From: an uncultured Verrucomicrobiota bacterium
GTDB taxonomy: Bacteria > Verrucomicrobiota > Verrucomicrobiia > Verrucomicrobiales > Verrucomicrobiaceae
DNA length: 37,430 nucleotides
Reading direction: 5' to 3'
Assembly: GCA_903838675.1 (NCBI GenBank)
Contig: CAILZI010000147.1
Location: 1 to 37,430 of the forward strand
This document shows, in pieces, positions 31,285-37,430 of this stretch. A model generated the notes under the pieces. The model had not been told where the DNA came from, did no database searches, and saw only the letters and a program-made list of their open reading frames with translations. Position 1 is the first letter of the stretch; every line of letters begins with the position of its first letter. Made by a program: the position numbers and the translations under genes.

Positions 31285-32151
31285 TTAAACCAGCTTGGCC
31301 AGGGCATCTGGCAGCGGCAGAACGAAATCCATTTTTTCCTCGGTCTCGGGGTGGATGAAGTGGAGTTCGCTGGAGTGGAGGCCGAGGCGTCTGGCGGGAT
31401 CAGTGGTGGCGCCGTAGGGCTTGTCTCCGACGATGGGGTGGCCCATGTCGGAAAGGTGGACGCGGATCTGATGACGGCGGCCGGTTTCGAGCTTCAGTTC
31501 GACGAGCGTTGTGTGGTGCGTGCGCTTGAGCACTTTGAAGTGGGTGATGGCCTCGCGGGTGTCTTCATCTGGCGGGACACTGCGGACGCGGAGGGAGAAT
31601 TCTTCATTGAGATGGCAGCGCAGGGTGCCGGAATCCCGTTTGATGACTCCTTCGGTGATGGCGAGGTAGGTTTTGTCAAAGCGATGCCAGTTTTGCTGGA
31701 GGATGCGCTTGAGGGGCTCGGTCTTGGCGAAGACGATGAGGCCTGAGGTGTCGCGGTCCAGGCGGTGGACGATCCAGACCCGATTGCGGACATCGGTACC
31801 GCGAACATGGTCGGTAAGTGCGGCATAGGCGGTGCGGCCATTGCCGGAATCTGTGGCCACGGTGAGCCAGCCAGCCCCTTTGTTCAGCACGATGATGGCA
31901 TCATCCTCATAAACGATGCTGAGGCCGGCGGGGATGGGTTTGACGTCGGCACGCGGGGCGCGCTCGACCTTGATGGTGATCTTGTCGCCGGGCTTGAGCT
32001 TGTGGTCATGCCGGGTCACGGCGTGGTCATTCACCCGGACGCTGCCGTATTTGAGCCACTGCTTGAGGCGTGTACGCTTCATGTCCGGCCAGTTCTCGAA
32101 AAGAAAAGGCAGGAGTTCGGCGGCTGTGGTGACGGTGCGTTGCTCAGGCAT
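31285..32151 (-). CDS. RluA-family pseudouridine synthase with S4 domain
   Basis: The 288-aa protein isomerises uridine to pseudouridine in ribosomal or transfer RNA. Residues about 10-65 form an S4 RNA-binding domain (FENWPDMKRTRLKQWLKYGS, VNDHAVTRHDHKLKPGDKIT). The catalytic domain has IVYEDDAIIVLNKGAGWLTV and the active-site motif VHRLDRDTSGLIVFAK with catalytic Asp132. LKLETGRRHQIRVHLSDMGH and PIVGDKPYG are also conserved. It is in the RluC/RluD branch, but the modified site cannot be stated. It is divergent from the PSCyt-SHD1 gene, and the upstream spacer is 83 bp. Confidence 0.93.
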   Translation of the reverse strand: MPEQRTVTTAAELLPFLFENWPDMKRTRLKQWLKYGSVRVNDHAVTRHDHKLKPGDKITIKVERAPRADVKPIPAGLSIVYEDDAIIVLNKGAGWLTVATDSGNGRTAYAALTDHVRGTDVRNRVWIVHRLDRDTSGLIVFAKTEPLKRILQQNWHRFDKTYLAITEGVIKRDSGTLRCHLNEEFSLRVRSVPPDEDTREAITHFKVLKRTHHTTLVELKLETGRRHQIRVHLSDMGHPIVGDKPYGATTDPARRLGLHSSELHFIHPETEEKMDFVLPLPDALAKLV

Positions 32152-32234
32152 GGAGTCTCATGCCACGGAAAAAAGATGCTGGCTAAGGAAAAGCGGAATG
32201 GCACGTTCAAGCTGAGCTCAAAAACGCGCGCGCC

Positions 32235-32807
32235 ATGTCCCTGCTTCGTCCTTCCCTGCTTGTTCCATTCATTGCTGTCTCGTCTGCCTTTTCCGCAGAT
32301 TTCAAGAAAGACATCCAGCCGATTCTGGAGCGGAACTGCTACGAGTGCCACAGCCTTAAAACCGGCAAAAAGAAGGCAGGGTTCGTATTCGATGACTTGA
32401 AAGCGTTCAAGATGGACATCGCCGACAACGATGTGGCGCAGATTCGTCCCGGCAAACCGAGCGAAAGCCATTTCCTCGAGATCCTCGTCAACGATGGCAA
32501 GAACCACATGCCGCCCAATGAAAACCTCTCCAGCCCGGAGATCAAAAAAATCACGGAATGGATCACCGAGGGTGCCAGTTTTGACAAAGACGCCCCGAAA
32601 CTGGCCCCGACTGCTGTCAAAAAGTCGCTGCCGCCAATCATGAGCTGGACCAGTACTGAAGGCAAAACGATCAAGGCGGGCTTTGTGCGCCTGGAAGGCG
32701 CGAATGTGGTGCTGCGAATGCCTGCCAACGGAGCCGAAGCGTCAGTGGCGCTGACGAGGCTGTCTGAGGCGAGTCAGAAGCTGGCGCGTGAATGCGCAGC
32801 ACCTTGA
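32235..32807 (+). CDS. Secreted PSCyt-type cytochrome c protein with SHD1-like C-terminal domain
   Basis: The 190-aa product has a signal peptide (MSLLRPSLLVPFIAVSSAFS) and a planctomycete-type cytochrome c domain. FKKDIQPILERNCYECHSLK holds CxxCH (Cys35, Cys38, His39), and KNHMPPNENLSSPEIKKITE holds the probable ligand Met92. Residues about 137-188 (WTSTEGKTIKAGFVRLEGAN, VVLRMPANG, VALTRLSEASQKLA) resemble the SHD1 domain (first seen in yeast Sla1) that is frequent in secreted PVC proteins. A periplasmic heme protein in a complex with dehydrogenase-type partners is a reasonable inference, with no known reaction. It is divergent from the pseudouridine synthase gene and ends 2 bp before the convergent YkgJ-like gene. 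Confidence 0.87.
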   Translation: MSLLRPSLLVPFIAVSSAFSADFKKDIQPILERNCYECHSLKTGKKKAGFVFDDLKAFKMDIADNDVAQIRPGKPSESHFLEILVNDGKNHMPPNENLSSPEIKKITEWITEGASFDKDAPKLAPTAVKKSLPPIMSWTSTEGKTIKAGFVRLEGANVVLRMPANGAEASVALTRLSEASQKLARECAAP

Positions 32808-32809
32808 GG

Positions 32810-33241
32810 TCACATTTCCGCCAGCGCGTCACTGACCGCGGCTTCGAGAGGTCGGGAACCGCTGCCACCGAGACGTTCGTCGAGAGCTTCGAGACGCTGG
32901 ATGAGATCAGCGACGTGTTTGCGCGGGTACATGCCGCCGGCTTCGGCACAGAAGTGCGTGCGGCAGCCAAAAGGACGGTTTTTATAGATTGTGCAGCGGC
33001 CATCGCGGCCCAGCAGAGGGCATGCCCCGTCAGGATGAGGTTTGAGGGCCTTGCGACCGCTGGCGCGGACTCCTTGGGCTGCATACAAAGCCTCTCCCCG
33101 GGTGAGCATCGGGGTATGACCTGCCAGCCGGAAGTGACAGCAGCCGGTGCGCATCTCACACTGACGGGGCAGCGGCCGTCGCTCCAGCTCGGCATAAATC
33201 GCCTCGATTTCATGACGGTGGTCTGGCTCCGGGGGTTTCAT
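32810..33241 (-). CDS. YkgJ-family cysteine-cluster protein (putative metal-binding)
   Basis: The 143-aa protein belongs to the CxxCx(n)CC family (YkgJ, 'zinc- or iron-chelating domain'). Cysteines are at 28, 34, 35, 74, 83, 93 and 98, in RQCEMRTGCCHFRL, DGACPLLGRDGRCTIYKNRP and FGCRTHFCAEAGG. The motif CxIYxxRPxxCR is typical. Members are thought to bind Zn or an Fe-S cluster, and some neighbour flagellin-methylation genes, but function is open. It converges on the PSCyt-SHD1 gene with only 2 bp between stops and is divergent from the kinase-like gene (178-bp spacer). Confidence 0.88.
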   Translation of the reverse strand: MKPPEPDHRHEIEAIYAELERRPLPRQCEMRTGCCHFRLAGHTPMLTRGEALYAAQGVRASGRKALKPHPDGACPLLGRDGRCTIYKNRPFGCRTHFCAEAGGMYPRKHVADLIQRLEALDERLGGSGSRPLEAAVSDALAEM

Positions 33242-33419
33242 GCTGGTGTGTTAAGCATGGACGTGCTGGAATGGGTGGCACGCGATTTTTGCAAAGCGTC
33301 ATTTTGAGATTTGAGATTTCCCATTCCACCCCCATCGTACGCACCCGTGATGCCGCCACAGTCCAGTTTCCGCGTCATCCGGGGTCAACAACCATCCCCT
33401 AGAGAGATCTGAAGCACGC
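33242..33419. promoter_or_regulatory. Divergent intergenic region between YkgJ-like and kinase-like genes
   Basis: This 178-bp spacer between divergent genes probably holds both promoters. A 9-bp inverted repeat (tggaatggg, 33267-33275; cccattcca, 33320-33328) flanks 44 nt containing the tandem gagattt (33305-33319). No clear -35/-10 pair was recognised. Confidence 0.3.
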
Positions 33420-36002
33420 ATGAGTCTGCCCGAAATTGCCGGACATGAATTGCAGGACCTGGTCGGCAGCGGGCGATGTGGTGCCGTGTATCGGGCGGTG
33501 TCCACGAATGGCAAAGCCTGCGCGGTGAAGGTGTTCAGTTCGATGGCGATCAACCGGAAGGCGCTGACCACCGCGTTTCGCGCCCTGCAGCAGATGCCGC
33601 ATCACCGCGGTGTGCTGCCGGTGGAGAGCTACAGTTTTGACAAAACGCCCTATTTTTGCGTGATGCCGCTGGTTGGCGTGATGACGAAGGACAGCCATGG
33701 CCGGCGTCAATGGCAGACGCCGACGCTGGAATCTGCCTGCAACGGCCTGCCACCGGAGCAGGCGTGGCGTCATATTTACGAAGTCGCCGACGCACTTTCC
33801 TGGCTGCACAAACATGGCGTCCCGCATGGCAACCTGCGGCCGTCGAACATTCTGCTGGAGGACGATGCGGAATCTTCGATCCGACTCACCGACATCGCGC
33901 AAGGCTGGGTGGGAGGGATTCATCACCTCGAACTGACGGATCACTTTGTGCATCTCTGCCCGGAACAGGCGGAAAACCCGGATGGGGTGTTTGCCGGCTA
34001 TGGGCCGTCTTGGGACGTGTACAGCTTTGGCGTGCTGGCATTTCGCCTGCTCAACGGAGTGCTGCCACGCGGTGCAGACATGTGGGCGAGCGAGGTCGAA
34101 CGCGCCCGGCAGCAGGCAGCGTCGGGGCTGGCGGTGCAAGTGGACAGCAACGCGCTGCTGTCCGCCGTCAAAGCACAGCCGAAAATTTACTGGCCGCAGG
34201 CTTCGCAGTCCAAGTGGGAGGAGCGCCGCCGCAATATCATTGACCGCGCCCTGGATTTGAACCCGGCCGCACGCTGGGCTGACATGCGCGAGATTGTACG
34301 GGAGTTTGAGGTGCTCGAAAGCGACTACCTGCTCGAAGAATCGCGGGAACAGACAGTCCGCGAACGGCAGAAACAAGCGAAGAAAGTACTTACATGGCAA
34401 ACCACGGCGATCTCGCTGCTGGTCATTTTCGTGCTCTGCTTTGTTTATGCCTTCAAGACCCAGCGAAATCTGAACAAGGCGGAGAACACCATCTCCAACA
34501 TCAATGGGGTGCACAAGATGGAAAGTGATGCGCTCCACAGCCGCATCAACCTGCTGACAAGTGAGCGAGACAACGAACGCAGTGCCAAGGCTGTGGCGGA
34601 TCAAAACCTGCAGAACTCGCAGAACGCGGTGGACCAGTTCCTGACGCAGCTGCTGCAGACCCCTACTGGCAATGAGATGGAGGCGAGCTTTCAGAAGGAG
34701 CAGCTGCATGATGCGCTGGCCTACTGCATGCGGGGTCTGCCGGCCCTGGAACAATCACCCACGCTCGGCGTCGAAAGGCTGCGTGCGTATGGCAACATCG
34801 GCCAGCTTCACCTCAAGCTGCGCAACAGCACGCAGGCGGAGATTTACCTCTCCAAGGCGCGTGATCAGGCTTCTGAACTGATCCGCAAAGGAACTGGCGA
34901 AGGAGCCCAGATCTCGCTCTACCAGCAGTGGCTGGGCCGCTACAGCCTGCTGCTCTCCGACATCCGCGGACGGGAGGGGCGCCATGTCGAATCCCTCACT
35001 CTCCTCAAAGAAGCCACGGTCAATCTCGACAAAGGGCTGGCGGCTGATCCGAAAAACCGCCTTGCGCGCAATGAGTGCGCTCGTGCGTGGCTCGAATACG
35101 GCCTGCGCACTCTTCGCAACGGTGATGTCGCTGACTCCGAACAGGCGCTGGCGCGTGTACCGACGATCCTTGATTCAAAATTGATCGGTCACGATCTGAT
35201 CAACGACGAAAAATTCATCCTTGCGCGCGCCAAGTTTGCCAAAGGCATCAGCCAGCGTGATGCGGGCAAGGTCGAGGAGGCGCTCAACACGCTGATTGAT
35301 TCGGTGAAGGACATGGGTGAGCTCGTGCTTGGCAGCAGTCCACGGAATCAGGACCAGGCTTTGCTGCTGGCGGAGGCGTACACTGAACTGGCAGAACTGA
35401 TCGGGCGACATTTCAGTGGTTCGGATGCCAAAGAGGCGCACAACCAGGCCGTCCCGATCCTGCTGGAACTCAACCGTCTGCTGCCTGAATGGGGCGAAGT
35501 GAAGTACCTGCTTGCCCGCAACTACGGCGCCCTTGCTTCGCTCTCACGCGATGCTGGCAACCCGGCTGAGGCCAGCAAGAAGAAGCAGGACGCCATCGAA
35601 CTGGTGAACGAAATCCTCGCGGACGACAAGGACAATGTGCGCTACGGTTTTCTGCTGGCCAAACTGCGGGGTGAATACGCCGAACTGCTGGCAGACAGCG
35701 GCAAGACTTCCGCCTCCCTGCCGATTGCGAAACAGGCCGTGGAATCGCTCGAAGCACTCATTCAAGCGCAGCCTACGAATGACAGACTCACCCCTGAGCG
35801 CCGCATGTGGGCCAGCCAGCTGGCGCAGCTTTATGGCTCGCTGGGCCACACCAGCGAAAGTGCCGGCAAGAAGGCCGAGGCAAAGGCCGCTTTTGCCAAC
35901 GCCGTGGCCATCTGGGAAAAACTTGCCGCCGCCATCGCCAATGACGAGGCCATTCAAACGGGTCTCAACTGGAGCAGAGGCCGTCTTGCGAAGTTGAAAT
36001 GA
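33420..36002 (+). CDS. Ser/Thr kinase-like membrane protein with TPR-like solenoid; probable pseudokinase
   Basis: The 860-aa protein has a kinase fold (about 8-300), one TM helix (about 328-345), a coiled-coil-like stretch (about 350-410) and a long helical, TPR-like region (420-860). The glycine loop LVGSGRCGAVYRAV (14-27) and VAIK lysine (CAVKVF, Lys37) are kept. The catalytic loop reads VPHGNLRPSNILL, so HRD is replaced by HGN (Asn138 for the catalytic Asp). DFG is replaced by DIA, keeping metal-binding Asp158. SWDVYSFGVLAFRLL (198-212) matches subdomain IX. This suggests an inactive or very weak kinase acting as a scaffold or sensor. The first 330 residues face the cytoplasm and the TPR-like part probably the periplasm, judged only from the single TM. 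It overlaps sufE by 4 bp. Confidence 0.87.
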   Translation: MSLPEIAGHELQDLVGSGRCGAVYRAVSTNGKACAVKVFSSMAINRKALTTAFRALQQMPHHRGVLPVESYSFDKTPYFCVMPLVGVMTKDSHGRRQWQTPTLESACNGLPPEQAWRHIYEVADALSWLHKHGVPHGNLRPSNILLEDDAESSIRLTDIAQGWVGGIHHLELTDHFVHLCPEQAENPDGVFAGYGPSWDVYSFGVLAFRLLNGVLPRGADMWASEVERARQQAASGLAVQVDSNALLSAVKAQPKIYWPQASQSKWEERRRNIIDRALDLNPAARWADMREIVREFEVLESDYLLEESREQTVRERQKQAKKVLTWQTTAISLLVIFVLCFVYAFKTQRNLNKAENTISNINGVHKMESDALHSRINLLTSERDNERSAKAVADQNLQNSQNAVDQFLTQLLQTPTGNEMEASFQKEQLHDALAYCMRGLPALEQSPTLGVERLRAYGNIGQLHLKLRNSTQAEIYLSKARDQASELIRKGTGEGAQISLYQQWLGRYSLLLSDIRGREGRHVESLTLLKEATVNLDKGLAADPKNRLARNECARAWLEYGLRTLRNGDVADSEQALARVPTILDSKLIGHDLINDEKFILARAKFAKGISQRDAGKVEEALNTLIDSVKDMGELVLGSSPRNQDQALLLAEAYTELAELIGRHFSGSDAKEAHNQAVPILLELNRLLPEWGEVKYLLARNYGALASLSRDAGNPAEASKKKQDAIELVNEILADDKDNVRYGFLLAKLRGEYAELLADSGKTSASLPIAKQAVESLEALIQAQPTNDRLTPERRMWASQLAQLYGSLGHTSESAGKKAEAKAAFANAVAIWEKLAAAIANDEAIQTGLNWSRGRLAKLK

Positions 36003-36424
36003 GCCTTGATGAAAAACAGCAGTCGCTCATCGACGACCTGAACATCATCCACGATCCGCACGAACGTCTGAATGCGGTCGTCTTGCGCGGGCATGCGCTG
36101 AAACTGGATGAGGCGCAAAAAACTGAAGCGAACCTTGTGCCCGGCTGTGTCTCGCGCGTCTGGCTGCATGGTGAACTCGTCGATGGCCGCACGCGCTTCA
36201 TCTGCGATGCCGAATCACCCATGGTCAAAGGTCTAGCGGCGCTGCTGTGCGAGCTGTACACCGATGCTGATCCTGCGGAAGCCGCTGTGATTGAGCCTCG
36301 CGTGTGGGAAACCTGCGGATTCACGAAAATGCTTTCGCCCACACGCTTGAACGGTCTGGCCAACATGCGACTCAGAATCCGCGACATGGCAAAACAGTTT
36401 ATCACTTCAAATTCGACCCACTGA
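35999..36424 (+). CDS. sufE: SufE-like Fe-S cluster assembly sulfur acceptor
   Basis: The 141-aa protein matches SufE/YgdK. DDLNIIHDPHERLNAVVLRG is the N-terminal helix region, NLVPGCVSRVWLHGEL (45-60) carries the sulfur-accepting Cys50, and RFICDAESPMVKGLAALLCE and LSPTRLNGLANM complete the family pattern. SufE takes persulfide from a SufS-type cysteine desulfurase and passes it to the SufBCD scaffold. No sufS, sufB, sufC or sufD gene is in the window. Its start overlaps the stop of the kinase-like gene by 4 bp, and the GNAT gene starts 2 bp after its stop, an unexpected setting for a SufE. Confidence 0.93.
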   Translation: MSLDEKQQSLIDDLNIIHDPHERLNAVVLRGHALKLDEAQKTEANLVPGCVSRVWLHGELVDGRTRFICDAESPMVKGLAALLCELYTDADPAEAAVIEPRVWETCGFTKMLSPTRLNGLANMRLRIRDMAKQFITSNSTH

Positions 36425-36426
36425 TC

Positions 36427-37014
36427 ATGCTCCGTCTGCAAAACTTCCATGGTGCTGAACTGGCACCGCATCTCGATGCGTTGGGGGAACTGCGCATCGC
36501 GGTGTTCCGTGAGTACCCCTATCTTTATGTCGGCACTCTGGAGCATGAGCGTGAGTATCTGCACACCTACCTGAAATCCAGCGGCAGCCTTGTCGTCCTG
36601 GTGTTTGACGATGACCGGGTCGTGGGCGCCACGACCTGCCTGCCGATGCTCGATGAAGGGCCGGAATTTCAAGCGGCGTTCGTGCAGGCCGGGTATGACC
36701 TCTCAACCATCTGCTACTTCGGCGAATCGATCCTGCTGCCCGCCTATCGAGGCCAGGGCCTAGGGAAAGAGTTCTTTGTGCGGCGTGAGGCCCACGTTCG
36801 AAATCTGGGCATGAAACTCAGCACCTTCTGCGCAGTGGACCGTCATGCTGAGCATGCACAGCGCCCACAGGACTACCGTGAGCTCGATGAATTTTGGCGG
36901 AGCCAGGGCTACGTGAGGCATCCCGAGCTGCAGGCCACTTTTGTCTGGAAAGAGATAGGTGAAGAAACCGAATCACCGAAGACGCTGACGTTTTGGACGA
37001 AGGAACAGACGTAA
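36427..37014 (+). CDS. GNAT-family N-acetyltransferase
   Basis: From the ATG at 36427 the product is 195 aa with a GNAT fold. An N-terminal segment (LDALGELRIAVFREYPYLYV) leads to strand 4, LVVLVFDDDRVVGATTCLP. The acetyl-CoA pyrophosphate-binding motif A is ESILLPAYRGQGLGKEFFVR (100-119), with the RxxGxG/A-type core at RGQGLG. The C-terminal part has DEFWRSQGYVRHPELQATFV. The longer ORF from 36304 lies within sufE and is rejected. The substrate (small molecule or protein amine) is unknown. It is the last gene of the kinase-like/sufE/GNAT run and stops 9 bp before the convergent hydrolase. Confidence 0.87.
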   Translation: MLRLQNFHGAELAPHLDALGELRIAVFREYPYLYVGTLEHEREYLHTYLKSSGSLVVLVFDDDRVVGATTCLPMLDEGPEFQAAFVQAGYDLSTICYFGESILLPAYRGQGLGKEFFVRREAHVRNLGMKLSTFCAVDRHAEHAQRPQDYRELDEFWRSQGYVRHPELQATFVWKEIGEETESPKTLTFWTKEQT

Positions 37015-37023
37015 CGGCGCGGG

Positions 37024-37430
37024 CTACCGCTTTGGCCAGTTCAACTGCTTGTGCAGAAATTCGAACGTGCCCTGGCCGTTGATGGTGTGCCCGCCGTTGA
37101 AGAATTCGATCTCGGTGCGTTCTTCCATGCCAAACTGAGCATAGAGCCAGCGAGTCTTGGCATATTCATAGGCGACCCATGGATCGATGGAAACGCCGTC
37201 GTGATGACCGCGTTCGACCATGAATGGCCGTGGAAACATGAGGTAGGTGAGCTCGGCGTAGCTGAAGGTGCTGCCCATGTTGAAATAGGGCATCTCCCAC
37301 TCGTCTGTGAACATGAAGCTGTGCTTGTCCTCGGTGGAGGCCACCTTGCGGGTCCAGTCGTTGAAGTCGCCGGAGCAGATGGAGAGGCAGTAGCCGTCGA
37401 GCAGCGGCGGAATGCGCACGGCAGCCTCGC
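37024..37430 (-). CDS. Alpha/beta-hydrolase-type esterase, C-terminal part only
   Basis: The right edge of the window cuts the gene; about 135 C-terminal residues are present and the frame stays open to 37430. Visible are LLDGYCLSICSGDFNDWTRK, EMPYFNMGSTFSYAELTYLM, FPRPFMVERGHHDGVSIDPW and IEFFNGGHTINGQGTFEFLH. The Asp after HHDGVS and the His of GGHTI are placed like the Asp and His of a serine-hydrolase triad (dienelactone hydrolase or acetyl-xylan-esterase-like). The nucleophile elbow would be outside the window. Similar proteins in PVC genomes are secreted and of unknown substrate. The product is probably a hydrolase, but which one cannot be said from this part. Confidence 0.65.
   Translation of the reverse strand, partial: EAAVRIPPLLDGYCLSICSGDFNDWTRKVASTEDKHSFMFTDEWEMPYFNMGSTFSYAELTYLMFPRPFMVERGHHDGVSIDPWVAYEYAKTRWLYAQFGMEERTEIEFFNGGHTINGQGTFEFLHKQLNWPKR

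Noticed and set aside
33399..34754. 451-aa open frame on the minus strand opposite the kinase-like gene
   Set aside because: It is antisense to a gene with clear kinase motifs, is rich in His/Arg/Leu, shows no domain and arises from GC-rich codon use.

Overview
The window is about 60% GC, densely packed, and carries chromosomal genes only. No tRNA, rRNA, CRISPR array, transposase or phage gene was found. Several markers point to the PVC superphylum, most likely Verrucomicrobiota (Prosthecobacter/Verrucomicrobium-like). They are a TIGR02604-type dehydrogenase, two planctomycete-type (PSCyt) c-type cytochrome proteins (one with WD40 repeats, one with an SHD1-like tail), LL-diaminopimelate aminotransferase, an exosortase/EpsI pair and a short EF-Ts. 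The genus is inference; no 16S gene is present.

Layout. 1-1192: partial dehydrogenase and a matrixin-type lipoprotein protease (-). 1344-2576: dapL (+). 2635-6247: a minus-strand run of PSCyt-WD40 protein, small pore-like membrane protein, CoA-binding protein, 64-aa ORF and dGTPase-like HD protein. 6324-11065: a plus-strand block of creatininase-family amidohydrolase, two Dpp/Opp permeases, a Gly/Tyr/His-rich secreted protein and a peptide-binding protein. It closes with a perfect 22-bp bidirectional terminator.

11131-29395 is one large surface-polysaccharide locus in two arms. Arm A (19704 to 11131, minus strand) is exosortase, EpsI, LarE, LarB, PaaK/CapK-like ligase, bi-domain oxidoreductase and heparinase II/III-like protein. 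The first four genes are joined by 4-bp ATGA overlaps. Arm B (29395 to 20751, minus strand) is DAHP synthase, heptose-7-P kinase, sedoheptulose-7-P isomerase, flippase, O-antigen ligase/polymerase, two glycosyltransferases and an FkbM methyltransferase. A plus-strand GT9 glycosyltransferase sits between the arms. Together they could make activated heptose, assemble and export a glycan, modify it, and sort or anchor surface proteins. The nickel-pincer cofactor genes larE and larB lie inside arm A without larA or larC, which is the most unexpected feature.

29748-32151 is housekeeping (tsf, rpsB, RluA-type pseudouridine synthase). The rest is a PSCyt-SHD1 protein, a YkgJ-type cysteine-cluster protein, an operon of a degenerate kinase-TPR membrane protein with sufE and a GNAT protein, and a partial alpha/beta hydrolase at the right edge. 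Few starts show a Shine-Dalgarno sequence, so start choices rest on signal peptides, family alignment and overlaps.
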